Notes: generated from the sequence alone by a model not told the origin. A stretch of 11,571 nt of DNA from Eubacterium sp. (GCA_017616955.1 JAFZXD010000129.1:1-11571); one strand, 5' to 3'. Counted from the stretch's first letter, positions 1 through 7,455 are shown. A program made the numbers and translations.

Positions 1-1013
1 AAAAACTTATCTTTTTCAAAAATCTGCGGCAGGATAGGTTTCGACTCATCGAACATATGTGACTTCTGCGGAAGTCTCTTCTCAAAAAAGAGATTCTTAT
101 CATGCCTCAGTTCATCTTCTATAGTAAATAAAAATGACATATCAAGCGGTGCATCCGTCTTGAATATCATATCTTTATCTATGGTAAAGAAATCCGCCAC
201 CGTACGAATTATACTCTTATCTACCTCTCTTGTATACTCTAATCTTACAGGCTGCAATTTTCTTCTGAGTTTTATAACCTCTGCCATATGATCACGATAG
301 TTCAGTTCCTCGTCATAAACCTTGTCCGCATCGATATCGGCATTCCTCGTTATTCTTACCAAAGACTTAACCGCTATATTATAGCCCGCAAAAACTTCCG
401 GAAGAAAATGCAGTATCAATTCTTCCGCGAGCATATATGTTCCCTTATTGCCGGGAATCTCTATAAGTCTCGAAAACATTCCGTTATTGCACGGAACTAT
501 TCCGAATCTGTTTTTTCCTGTCTTTGTTTCCAGAACGGCAACAGCACAGATTTCTTTATTCTTTATAAATGGAAATGGCCTCTTCTTACTTACCGTAATC
601 GGCGAAAGAAGCGGCAGTATCTCTCTGTCAAAAAATCCTCTGAGAAACTCCCCTTCCTTTTCATCAAGCGCCGCAAAATTAACGATCTTAATCCCCTTAT
701 CATTAACCTGCTTCATAAGCTTGTGATATGACTGATCCTTTCTTATCCCCAATTCCCTAACACGCTCTCGTATAGCCTCGAGCTGTTCGGATGCAGTCAT
801 GTTAGTTTTGTTCTCCTTCGGATTATCCTCCAGAAGCATCTGATCATGGATAGACCCCACTCTAACCATGAAAAACTCATCCAGGTTCGTCTGATAGATA
901 GACATAAATGTCAGTCTCTCGCACAGAGGATTCCTTTCATCCTCTGCCTCCTCAAGAACTCTCTTATTAAATCGAAGCCAGGACAGTTCTCTGTTCTCAT
1001 AAGTATTGTACAA
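1..1013 (-). CDS. ppk1: Polyphosphate kinase 1 (PPK1), N-terminal half, cut by the left window edge
   Basis: PPK1 reversibly polymerises the gamma-phosphate of ATP into inorganic polyphosphate. The frame is open from the window edge and gives about 337 residues of a family usually near 700. The N-terminal signature RELSWLRFN is at residues 8-16 and NLDEFFMVRVG at 43-53; the Asn of that motif helps bind ATP in characterised PPK1. LLSPITV follows near residue 140, where the head domain begins. The autophosphorylated histidines of the C-terminal domains lie outside the window. I chose the TTG at 1013 because AGAGAAGG (1021-1028) sits 7 nt upstream and the family N-terminus begins just before the RELSW motif. 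An in-frame ATG at 1037 would add eight residues but has no Shine-Dalgarno sequence. The gene has its own likely promoter (1061-1089) and is separated from the MMPL operon by a terminator. Family assignment is very secure; the start is less so. Confidence 0.95.
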   Translation of the reverse strand, partial: MYNTYENRELSWLRFNKRVLEEAEDERNPLCERLTFMSIYQTNLDEFFMVRVGSIHDQMLLEDNPKENKTNMTASEQLEAIRERVRELGIRKDQSYHKLMKQVNDKGIKIVNFAALDEKEGEFLRGFFDREILPLLSPITVSKKRPFPFIKNKEICAVAVLETKTGKNRFGIVPCNNGMFSRLIEIPGNKGTYMLAEELILHFLPEVFAGYNIAVKSLVRITRNADIDADKVYDEELNYRDHMAEVIKLRRKLQPVRLEYTREVDKSIIRTVADFFTIDKDMIFKTDAPLDMSFLFTIEDELRHDKNLFFEKRLPQKSHMFDESKPILPQIFEKDKF

Positions 1014-1020
1014 TGTAACA

Positions 1021-1028
1021 CCTTCTCT
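1021..1028 (-). promoter_or_regulatory. Ribosome binding site deciding the ppk1 TTG start
   Basis: The minus strand reads AGAGAAGG, then 7 nt, then TTG. The ATG 24 nt further upstream is preceded by an AT-rich stretch with no purine-rich SD. This favours initiation at TTG. Confidence 0.55.
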
Positions 1029-1060
1029 CTTATACATTAGCACGTAATTATTAAAGCAAT

Positions 1061-1089
1061 ATTGTATCATACTTCGTGTTTTCTATAAA
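1061..1089 (-). promoter_or_regulatory. Probable sigma-A promoter of ppk1
   Basis: On the minus strand there is a -35 TTTATA (1084-1089, 4/6), a 17-nt spacer, and an extended -10 TGATACAAT, whose hexamer TACAAT is at 1061-1066 (5/6). Transcription would start near 1054, giving a leader of about 40 nt to the TTG or about 16 nt to the upstream ATG. Confidence 0.55.
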
Positions 1090-1121
1090 GCAAAAATCAA
1101 CGTTTTATCACCTCTCCTCAC

Positions 1122-1163
1122 AAAAAGTGGACAGTTGAAAATCAGATTTCAACTGTCCACTTT
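1122..1163 (-). terminator. Intrinsic terminator of the MMPL/lipoprotein operon
   Basis: This is a perfect 17-bp stem (1124-1140 with 1147-1163) with a 6-nt loop. On the minus strand it is followed by five T residues (1122-1126). It begins 17 nt after the lipoprotein stop codon. Its core (1130-1157) closely resembles the pflB terminator core at 11072-11098. Confidence 0.9.
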
Positions 1164-1179
1164 GGGAGTATATGGGAGG

Positions 1180-4041
1180 CTATTGTTTTGATTCTCCGAT
1201 ACCGTCTACTTTAATAACGAATTTTGTTTTTCCTGTGCTTCCTTCGGCTATACCTCCGAAGCTTTGATAACTTCTTGCTGCATCATTTATCTTATTGAAT
1301 CTTCCGACAAAGTTTTCCACTCCGTCTTCAGTCTCATTAAGTTTATCCATTATCTTGTCTGTGGCACCTTTCAATTCTCCGGCACCATCGCGAAGTGCTC
1401 CGCTGTTTGAAGCCAAAGTATCCGTTCCGTCTTTTAGTTTTGCAACTCCGTCATTAAGAGTTCCGGTTCCGTTATATAAGGCTTCAGAACCGCTCTTCAG
1501 TGAATTCATTCCACTCTGAAGAGTTCCTGCTCCCTCATCAAGAGTCTTAAGTCCGCCTTCAAGGGACTCTGTTCCTGTCGCAAGCTTTCCGGCTCCTGTT
1601 GCAAGTTTTCCACTTCCTGCCGACAGACTCTTTGCTCCCGTCGCCAGTTTTCCTGCTCCTGCATCCAGACTCTTTGCACCTTTATACAGATCACCCGTTC
1701 CGGTAGCCAGACTTCCTGCTCCCGTTGCAAGACTACCCGCACCCGTCTTGAGATTATCTAATCCGGTTGTCAGTGTAGCTGTACCGTCAGCAAGCTGCTG
1801 GGTTCCTGCTTTCAAAGCTTCAAGCTGGGTTCCAAATGTATTAATAGTCTCTCCGACTTTTCCAAGTGTAACCTGGGCTCCGGCAGATGCATATGCAGAA
1901 GCTACATCTGTTACTGCTTTTCCGAATTCTCCATCACTTGCAGCAAGTCCGGATGTAAATGCAGAAAATTCACCTGCAGCAGAACCAAATCCTGCCCCAT
2001 ATCCCTGTCCGTAACCGGACTGAAATGCCGAAAGGATTACCGGATTCACATTAGTATCAACGGCATCAGCTACCGATGACGCCATTCCGGATGCAAGGGT
2101 TTCCGTATCTATATCAACACTTACATTTACATTTTCAAGGTTCGCACTTACATTTGATCCGACAGTCGTAAGCAGCCCCTGAACCATAGCTACTGCATCA
2201 TCCTGATTCATTCCCGATGCCATAAGGCCCGCAACTATCTGCTGTGCCGAATCACTAGATGCAGCCCCTTCAATACCGCTTGTAACCTCTGAACTCACTT
2301 GAGAAGCAACCGAAGATGAGATACCTTCCTTTGCCTGTTCAAGCTGTGCATCAAGAGCTCCCTTAACCTGCTGTGATACACTAGTCTGAATACTCGATTT
2401 TATAGCAGCCTGAGCAGCTCCCACAGTTGTACCATTTGCAGGATCAAGCACCGATGAACTTCCCTGCTGTCCTGCAGCAGTTGCTGCTTTAGATGCTACA
2501 GCAGCCTGCTGTTCCTCCGGTGACATTCCGCCGAGAGATGCCATAGTCGGTGCTGTTCCTGCAGCAACCGAAGCTATCGAAGAACTGATTCTGGAAGATG
2601 TATCTGTTCCAAGCATTGATTCAGCAGATGCCTTTATAGCACTCTGTGTTGCTTCATCTACTTTTCCACCCGAAAGCTTAGATGCATCCGGAAGTGTTAT
2701 AGCCTGAACCTTCTCATTAAGTGTGTTTACTCCGGTACTTATCTGCTTTGCGCCTTCATATGCTGAACCGGTACCTTCAGACAGAGCCGATGCTCCTGCA
2801 CTGAGTTTATCCGCTCCCTCTTTTACAGATTTAGCTCCACTACTTAATGAACTGGTGCCCTTCTTAAGTGTAGCTGCACCTTTTGATAAAGTCTTGGCTC
2901 CCTTATCAAGTGAATCCGCTCCTTTACTGAGTTCCGAAGCACCTGTATTAAGCGTCTTTGAACCATCATATGCTTTATCAAGTCCACCCTTAATCTGATC
3001 GGTACCCGAAGCCGCAGCTCCTGCACCATCTTTTAATTGTTCAGTACCCGATGCAAGTGAACCGGTGCCCATACTAAGTGTATCCACTCCTGTGGCAACC
3101 TGATCCATACCATCCGTATACTGAGTTATTCCGTCGACAAGAGAATTCATGCCGTCAATGTACTCACCCGAAAGCTCATCTATCTTCTCCTCAGATTCGG
3201 ATATATCTATTCCATCTTCATCCCCAAGCGTCTCCGCAGACGCTACCGTAACACTCATACCCAGTTCGAAATCATTTACGTCAGCCTCAACCTCGAAATA
3301 ATCCGGAAGCTTTATATCCTTCTCATCCAGATCAAGACTTTCCGTAAGTCCCGGCATACCATAACCCACAGCAATATATCTGGATCCGTCTGAGATAAGC
3401 TTTCCATTCTCCATCTCTACATTTTCAAACTTATCCATATCAAGTATCATGCCTGTAGCCATGACGAAAGGTGTATAAACCTCTCCATCTTTTGATGAAT
3501 TATTATATTCATATCTGATCTTAACATGTCCGCTTTTTCCAACCAGCTCGGAACTGTCCACCTTTTTTCCGTCCAGATAATATGTTACATCAACAGAAAC
3601 CGGTGCCTCTTCATCAGTCGTTCCCTGATAATAGATATCTCCACCCTGAGCATCCCATGTTAGCTTGTCTCCGGTCTGTGTATAAGTCTCATTGCCTTTT
3701 ACATTTTCGATATTATCCAGATTTGATATATCGGAAATGACATCCGACTTATCAGTATTCTTAAGCCACTCGCTTACTATCACATTCTTTACGGATCCGG
3801 ATGAATCAGCCATCACATACACTGTTTCGTCTTTGTCGGAATCCGTTTCAGATCCGATTCCAAGGGAATCCTTCAGAACATCTTCGATATCATCTTCCTC
3901 TTTTTCAGACATAGCCCCGGCATCCGGAGTAATCTCTTTTACCTCTGAAGTACCGCAGGCAGCGAGACTTCCGATCATAAATATACTCATAGCTGCAGCT
4001 ATTCTTCTTTTTGCAGCCTTATAATACATATTCTTCATCAT
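1180..4041 (-). CDS. Large lipoprotein with two xxxLxxG heptad-repeat blocks, partner of an MMPL transporter
   Basis: This is a 953-aa predicted lipoprotein of the X-X-X-Leu-X-X-Gly heptad group (the type of repeat found in YhgE/Pip-like proteins). A basic hydrophobic leader ends in the lipobox LAAC with Cys29, which is the only cysteine in the protein. An acidic linker (35-70) leads to a globular, probably beta-rich region (about 70-270). Heptad block A follows at about 295-440, then an Ala/Ser/Gln-rich middle region (about 455-740) with a Gly/Tyr patch near 676-686, then heptad block B at about 745-895 and a short C-terminal tail. No membrane segment is seen after the leader, unlike typical YhgE proteins, so anchoring is by lipid alone. 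The ATG at 4041 overlaps the TGA of the MMPL gene (ATGA), has AGGAG 6 nt upstream, and implies translational coupling. The biochemical function is unknown; a structural or substrate-guiding envelope role for the transporter is inference. Confidence 0.85.
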   Translation of the reverse strand: MMKNMYYKAAKRRIAAAMSIFMIGSLAACGTSEVKEITPDAGAMSEKEEDDIEDVLKDSLGIGSETDSDKDETVYVMADSSGSVKNVIVSEWLKNTDKSDVISDISNLDNIENVKGNETYTQTGDKLTWDAQGGDIYYQGTTDEEAPVSVDVTYYLDGKKVDSSELVGKSGHVKIRYEYNNSSKDGEVYTPFVMATGMILDMDKFENVEMENGKLISDGSRYIAVGYGMPGLTESLDLDEKDIKLPDYFEVEADVNDFELGMSVTVASAETLGDEDGIDISESEEKIDELSGEYIDGMNSLVDGITQYTDGMDQVATGVDTLSMGTGSLASGTEQLKDGAGAAASGTDQIKGGLDKAYDGSKTLNTGASELSKGADSLDKGAKTLSKGAATLKKGTSSLSSGAKSVKEGADKLSAGASALSEGTGSAYEGAKQISTGVNTLNEKVQAITLPDASKLSGGKVDEATQSAIKASAESMLGTDTSSRISSSIASVAAGTAPTMASLGGMSPEEQQAAVASKAATAAGQQGSSSVLDPANGTTVGAAQAAIKSSIQTSVSQQVKGALDAQLEQAKEGISSSVASQVSSEVTSGIEGAASSDSAQQIVAGLMASGMNQDDAVAMVQGLLTTVGSNVSANLENVNVSVDIDTETLASGMASSVADAVDTNVNPVILSAFQSGYGQGYGAGFGSAAGEFSAFTSGLAASDGEFGKAVTDVASAYASAGAQVTLGKVGETINTFGTQLEALKAGTQQLADGTATLTTGLDNLKTGAGSLATGAGSLATGTGDLYKGAKSLDAGAGKLATGAKSLSAGSGKLATGAGKLATGTESLEGGLKTLDEGAGTLQSGMNSLKSGSEALYNGTGTLNDGVAKLKDGTDTLASNSGALRDGAGELKGATDKIMDKLNETEDGVENFVGRFNKINDAARSYQSFGGIAEGSTGKTKFVIKVDGIGESKQ
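1357..1809 (-). repeat. Heptad block B, 21-bp coding repeat array in the lipoprotein gene
   Basis: This encodes about 21 heptads of the form GAxxLxx at residues 745-895, giving a 21-bp periodicity. Some units are nearly identical at DNA level: CAGACTCTTTGC occurs at 1624-1635 and again 42 bp later at 1666-1677, where the protein has paired GAKSL units. The repeats also keep other frames open, which creates spurious ORFs on both strands. Confidence 0.85.
2722..3159 (-). repeat. Heptad block A, 21-bp coding repeat array in the lipoprotein gene
   Basis: This encodes about 20 heptads at residues 295-440, of the same GAxxLxx form as block B but more diverged at the DNA level. The separation of about 300 residues between A and B suggests two similar rods flanking a distinct middle domain. 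Confidence 0.8.
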
Positions 4042-6128
4042 GCACCTCTCCTCTCAAGTTTAATCTTCCTTCTGAATCCGGAAGACGTATGAACTATGAT
4101 TGGGTCAAATACTCTAAGTACTGCAGGAAGCAGAAGTATAACAACAAACATACTGATAACTGCTCCTCTTGCCATCAGGATACATAAAGCACTGATCATA
4201 TCTATCTTTGAATAAACACCTACTCCAAATGTAGCGGCAAAGAACGAAAGCGCACTTACAAATATAGATGAAACCGAACCTTCGAGCGCATTTGTCACCG
4301 CATCCGTTTTATCCATTCCCGAACTTCTTGCAACCTTATATTTATTTGTCATAAGAATCGCATAATCAACTGTCGAACCTAGCTGAATTGTTCCGATAAC
4401 GATAGACGCTATGAATGGAAGAACAGCTCCGGTATAATGCGGTATACCCATATTTATAAATATCGCAAATTCGATAACAGCAACCAGAATCACCGGAAGT
4501 GAAACCGATTTAAATACACAAAGAATGATGGCCGCAACAAGAAGAATTGAAACCGAATTTACAACATTAAAGTCGTGATTTGTTACCTTTATAAGGTCTT
4601 CCGTACATGGAGCTTCACCTATAAGCATTCCCTTAGAATCATATTTATCCAGGATTTTATTTATCACATCACACTGCTTATTCACTTCGTTTGATGCAAC
4701 TTTATATCCAGACATAACAAAGAGCAGCTGGTACTCTCCATCGTCAAGAACCTCCCTGATATGTTCAGGGATCATCTCCTTAGGCATATCTGCTCCAAGC
4801 ATAGACTGAAGTCCCATAACAGACTTTACTCCGTCTACTTCCTGAATCTCTTTTATCAGATTACGAACTTCTTTATCTTTAAGATTCGAATCAATAAGAA
4901 GCATATGCGTTGAGCTCATGTCAAATGTATCTTCCAGTTTTGCATTTGCCTGTATACTCGGAAGATCCTTCGGAAGAGAAGAATCCAGATTGTAATAAAC
5001 CTTATTGTGAGACTGCCCGTAATACGCCGGAACAATAAGTATGATAAAAGCCGCTATTGCAAGATAATAATGCTTTACGATCCATGAACTTATCTTTGAA
5101 AAATCCGGTATTATTGGCCTATGGGTTGTTTTGGAAATAGCCTTGTCACAGGTAAGTATGAGGGCCGGGAGAACCGTCACACAGCAGACAACTCCCAAAA
5201 CAACACCCTTGGCCATAACTACTCCCAGATCAAGTCCGAGAGTAAAACTCATAAAACAAAGTGCTATAAATCCTGCTACCGTTGTTATCGAACTACCGAC
5301 AACCGATACCAGAGTTTTATCTATCGCAACCGCCATAGCGGTTTTATTATCATTCGGATACTCCTGTTTTTCTTCGCAATAACTGTGCCACAGGAATATT
5401 GAGTAGTCCATCGTAACCGCAAGCTGAAGAACTGCTGCCAGAGCTTTAGTTACGTACGATATCTCTCCGCTTATAAAGTTTGAACCAAGATTATATATAA
5501 CCGCCATTCCTATACTTGCCAGGAAAAATAGCGGAATGAGAAATGAATCCATAGTGAGAGTTAGTACCAATGAACATAGAACAACAGCTATAACAACATA
5601 TATCGGTACTTCTTTATCGCTAAGATTCTTTGTATCAATAACTACTGCAGACATACCGCTCACAAATACCTGCTTATCTGCCAGTGCTCTTATCTTCTCA
5701 ACTCCTTCCAGAGTTTCATCCGCCGAAAGCGTAGTATCAAAGAACACGATCATCAACTGCGAATCGCCGTTTACGATTGCTTCTTTAACATTATCGGGAA
5801 GAAGTTCTTTTGGAATCCCTCCACCTGTAAGCGAGTCATAACACAGTACTCTCTTCACGTGATCAACTTCGCCTATCCGGTCCGCAAGCTTCTTCATATC
5901 TTTCGCCTGCATTCCGTCTACTATGACCATTGAAAATGCGCCAGTCCCAAAATCCTTTGCCAGGATATCCTGTCCCTTCATAGTTTCTATATCCTTCGGA
6001 AGGTAGGTCAAAATATCATAATTCGTTCTGGTTTTGATATAGCCTATAGCCGAAGGGATAAGTAGAAGCACAGCCAGGATAAGAATAGGTATTCTCAATC
6101 GTACAACAGCTTGTCCAAAACCTTTCAT
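4038..6128 (-). CDS. MMPL/RND-superfamily membrane transporter
   Basis: This 696-aa protein has the RND duplication typical of MMPL proteins. TM1 (about 10-30) is followed by an extracytoplasmic loop (about 33-170) and five TM segments (about 175-325). TM7 (about 350-370), a second loop (about 372-515) and five more segments (about 520-675) repeat the pattern. TM4 has TMDYSIFLW with Asp241 and the second half has STVDYAIL with Asp588, the positions of the proton-relay acidic residues in the superfamily. MMPL proteins use proton flux to export lipids or other hydrophobic compounds; the substrate here cannot be told. AGGAGG (6137-6142) sits 8 nt before the ATG. It is the first gene of a two-gene operon and overlaps the lipoprotein gene by 4 nt, so the two products probably work together. 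It is shorter than mycobacterial MmpL proteins and near the usual length of the Firmicute type. Confidence 0.93.
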   Translation of the reverse strand: MKGFGQAVVRLRIPILILAVLLLIPSAIGYIKTRTNYDILTYLPKDIETMKGQDILAKDFGTGAFSMVIVDGMQAKDMKKLADRIGEVDHVKRVLCYDSLTGGGIPKELLPDNVKEAIVNGDSQLMIVFFDTTLSADETLEGVEKIRALADKQVFVSGMSAVVIDTKNLSDKEVPIYVVIAVVLCSLVLTLTMDSFLIPLFFLASIGMAVIYNLGSNFISGEISYVTKALAAVLQLAVTMDYSIFLWHSYCEEKQEYPNDNKTAMAVAIDKTLVSVVGSSITTVAGFIALCFMSFTLGLDLGVVMAKGVVLGVVCCVTVLPALILTCDKAISKTTHRPIIPDFSKISSWIVKHYYLAIAAFIILIVPAYYGQSHNKVYYNLDSSLPKDLPSIQANAKLEDTFDMSSTHMLLIDSNLKDKEVRNLIKEIQEVDGVKSVMGLQSMLGADMPKEMIPEHIREVLDDGEYQLLFVMSGYKVASNEVNKQCDVINKILDKYDSKGMLIGEAPCTEDLIKVTNHDFNVVNSVSILLVAAIILCVFKSVSLPVILVAVIEFAIFINMGIPHYTGAVLPFIASIVIGTIQLGSTVDYAILMTNKYKVARSSGMDKTDAVTNALEGSVSSIFVSALSFFAATFGVGVYSKIDMISALCILMARGAVISMFVVILLLPAVLRVFDPIIVHTSSGFRRKIKLERRGA

Positions 6129-6173
6129 ATCTAATTCCTCCTAAAAAGATGATTAAACCAACTTTCAAACCTA

Positions 6174-6202
6174 TTTATATATGATTCGGGGAATATTGTA
6201 AT
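6174..6202 (-). promoter_or_regulatory. Probable promoter of the MMPL/lipoprotein operon
   Basis: On the minus strand there is a -35 ATTACA (6197-6202, 4/6), a 17-nt spacer, and a -10 TATAAA (6174-6179, 5/6). This gives a 5' leader of about 40 nt. An alternative -10, TACAAT at 6195-6200, lacks a good -35. Putative operator repeats lie directly upstream. Confidence 0.5.
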
Positions 6203-6258
6203 TAGACACAAATGATATCGTGATACATTTTTAGACACTTTTCAAAAACTGTCTAAAA
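6202..6258 (-). promoter_or_regulatory. Operator-like TTAGACA repeats upstream of the MMPL operon
   Basis: TTTTAGACA (6229-6237) and TGTCTAAAA (6250-6258) form a perfect 9-bp inverted repeat around 12 nt. A third copy, TTAGACAC (6202-6209), is a direct repeat of 6231-6238 offset by 29 bp and touches the predicted -35. No T-tract follows, so it is not a terminator. It looks like a regulator binding array; which regulator binds is unknown. The adjacent decamer GATATCATTT (minus strand, 6210-6219) also occurs before the TetR gene. Confidence 0.45.
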
Positions 6259-6268
6259 GCGAAAGAAT

Positions 6269-6313
6269 AAAAAAGAGTTCCAAACTCAGATAAACTAAGT
6301 TTGAAACTCTTTT
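6269..6313 (-). terminator. Intrinsic terminator of tRNA-Leu
   Basis: The arms 6271-6286 and 6298-6313 form a 16-bp stem. Its one non-Watson-Crick position is a G-U wobble only in minus-strand RNA and a C-A mismatch on the plus strand. Six T residues follow on the minus strand (6269-6274). Both points orient it to the tRNA, 7 nt beyond the tRNA 3' end. Confidence 0.85.
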
Positions 6314-6319
6314 GGTTCG

Positions 6320-6405
6320 TGCCGGCAACCGGGGTCGAACCGGTACGAGGATCGCTCCTCACGGGATTTTAAGTCCCGGGCGTCTGCCAATTCCGCCATG
6401 CCGGC
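6320..6405 (-). tRNA. trnL: tRNA-Leu (UAA anticodon)
   Basis: This is an 86-nt class II tRNA. The acceptor stem is GCCGGCA with TGCCGGC and the discriminator is A. The anticodon stem is CGGGA/TCCCG around the loop CTTAAAA, giving anticodon TAA. It has the long variable arm typical of leucine and a T arm ACCGG-TTCGACC-CCGGT. The discriminator is followed by CGA, so the CCA end is not encoded and must be added by CCA nucleotidyltransferase. Confidence 0.96.
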
Positions 6406-6449
6406 ATAATTAACGGCTGCATAGCAGCCGTCAACAACTTGTTAATTAT
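6406..6449 (-). repeat. Nested inverted repeats in the tRNA-Leu leader
   Basis: An 8-bp GC-rich hairpin, ACGGCTGC/GCAGCCGT (6413-6420 and 6424-6431, 3-nt loop), is nested in a 9-bp AT-rich inverted repeat, ATAATTAAC/GTTAATTAT (6406-6414 and 6441-6449). The inner hairpin ends 7 nt before the mature tRNA 5' end and would lie in the primary transcript. The outer arm at 6441-6449 overlaps the predicted -10 box. It might assist 5' processing, act as a weak terminator for upstream transcription, or do neither. Confidence 0.6.
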
Positions 6450-6473
6450 ATATGTATTTTGAAAAAACTGCAA
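6445..6473 (-). promoter_or_regulatory. Promoter of tRNA-Leu
   Basis: On the minus strand a perfect -10 TATAAT (6445-6450) lies 17 nt from a weak -35 TTGCAG (6468-6473). The predicted start near 6438 gives a leader of about 33 nt carrying the inner hairpin. It sits just after the GGDEF gene stop (6492). Confidence 0.6.
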
Positions 6474-6491
6474 CCCTTTTTGAAAACTTTT

Positions 6492-7394
6492 TTACGGTTC
6501 GCTTTCTTCCTTAGGAATAATAGGTGATGCTTTATAGTGAATCTTAGTCAATTTAGACATTCCTGTCATATTCCATCTGCTCTCGATTCTGGAATAAATC
6601 TTGTGAAGATATTCCTCATGAAGTTCAGGTAAAAGAAGGAAAAACTGATTGCTTCGGCTCTGCATCATAAGGTCGCTTCTTCTGAGAACCTGATTAATGA
6701 TCATTCCATAGTTCTTGATAATTCTGTCGTACTCATCCTTGTCCGTAACGCTTTCATCAACATCTATAGTCACAAGGACTTTGCAAGCCGTACCATTATA
6801 TGCCTGAATATATCTCTTAAGGAATCTGTATACGATACTAAAGTTACCGTATCCAAGCCAAAGTGCTCCTCTGCCTTCCTGTTTCTCTTCAAGTCCCCTG
6901 GTGATAGCTTCTATCTCCTCAGCACCCGTATCTTCTTTATCATAGAACGCACATCCATGACTTCCGGTCTGCTTTACATACTCCAGAGCTACATCTGCTT
7001 TCTGAAACAGATCCTTATAATCTGTTCCGTGATCCGGTACTGTAACAGCTCCTATCGATACGCCGACAGATACATTACTGTCTTCTCCAAGAAGATTCTG
7101 AGCTGCCTGATCGATACCTTTGTTGATACGTCTCAGCATGCTCGCTATCTCATCTTTATTGGAAAGACCTTTGCAGAACAGAATAAATTCATCTCCACCA
7201 AGTCTTCCTTTTATAACGTCATTATGTGTCACATTATCAATGATCGACGCGCATTTTTCAAGGAACTTATCTCCCAGTTCCCTTCCGTATATATCATTGA
7301 AAAGCTGAAAATTATCCATGTTTATAAGCATCAAGGTTCCCTTGTAGCTTTTACATGCATTAGTCAGCCTGTCGATAATGTTGTCTTTATGCAT
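6492..7394 (-). CDS. Soluble GGDEF-domain protein (putative diguanylate cyclase) with a second degenerate GGDEF-like domain
   Basis: This 300-aa protein has no membrane or sensor segment. Residues 1-150 form a GGDEF domain: MDNFQLFND (26-34) supplies the metal-binding Asp27, GGDEF itself is at 66-70, and GVSIGAV is near 111-117. Intact motifs suggest it can make c-di-GMP from two GTP. The inhibitory I-site position before GGDEF reads THND, so the Arg of RxxD is missing. The beginning is short, with only a partial DxLT start, so the N-terminal wing is minimal. Residues about 175-275 look like a second, degenerate GGDEF fold: RRSD (238-241) stands where an I-site would be and SNQFF (248-252) replaces GGDEF. 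It is divergent from the TetR gene. The SD is a run of six G residues, 7 nt before ATG. No clear terminator follows, so reading into tRNA-Leu is possible. The second-domain assignment is my alignment by eye. Confidence 0.9.
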   Translation of the reverse strand: MHKDNIIDRLTNACKSYKGTLMLINMDNFQLFNDIYGRELGDKFLEKCASIIDNVTHNDVIKGRLGGDEFILFCKGLSNKDEIASMLRRINKGIDQAAQNLLGEDSNVSVGVSIGAVTVPDHGTDYKDLFQKADVALEYVKQTGSHGCAFYDKEDTGAEEIEAITRGLEEKQEGRGALWLGYGNFSIVYRFLKRYIQAYNGTACKVLVTIDVDESVTDKDEYDRIIKNYGMIINQVLRRSDLMMQSRSNQFFLLLPELHEEYLHKIYSRIESRWNMTGMSKLTKIHYKASPIIPKEESEP

Positions 7395-7401
7395 TTTTTT
7401 G

Positions 7402-7407
7402 CCCCCC
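7402..7407 (-). promoter_or_regulatory. Unusual poly-G ribosome binding site of the GGDEF gene
   Basis: The minus strand reads GGGGGG, then CAAAAAA (7 nt), then ATG. The other genes here with a clear SD use AGGAG/AAGGAG-type sites; only the LemA gene shares this G-run followed by A-run arrangement. Confidence 0.5.
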
Positions 7408-7455
7408 GCCGGTAAAATAACTACTTTTAAAAAAACAAAAGTTAAATCCCATGTT

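Noticed and set aside
288..1040. Plus-strand open frames opposite the left-edge gene
   Set aside because: They are antisense to a clear ppk1 reading frame with strong family motifs.
1506..2014. Open frames in other registers through heptad block B, on both strands
   Set aside because: The 21-bp periodicity keeps several frames free of stops; they have no ribosome binding sites and give low-complexity products.
2722..3159. Regularly repeated DNA resembling a CRISPR array
   Set aside because: The repeats are in-frame 21-bp coding units of xxxLxxG heptads without constant repeats or unique spacers.
6413..6431. Hairpin as a dedicated terminator of the GGDEF gene
   Set aside because: It is followed by TTAATTA rather than a real T-tract and lies downstream of a good tRNA promoter, so a leader hairpin is the better description.
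7395..7450. A c-di-GMP riboswitch in the GGDEF leader
   Set aside because: The leader is only about 55 nt, AT-rich, and shows no conserved riboswitch helices.
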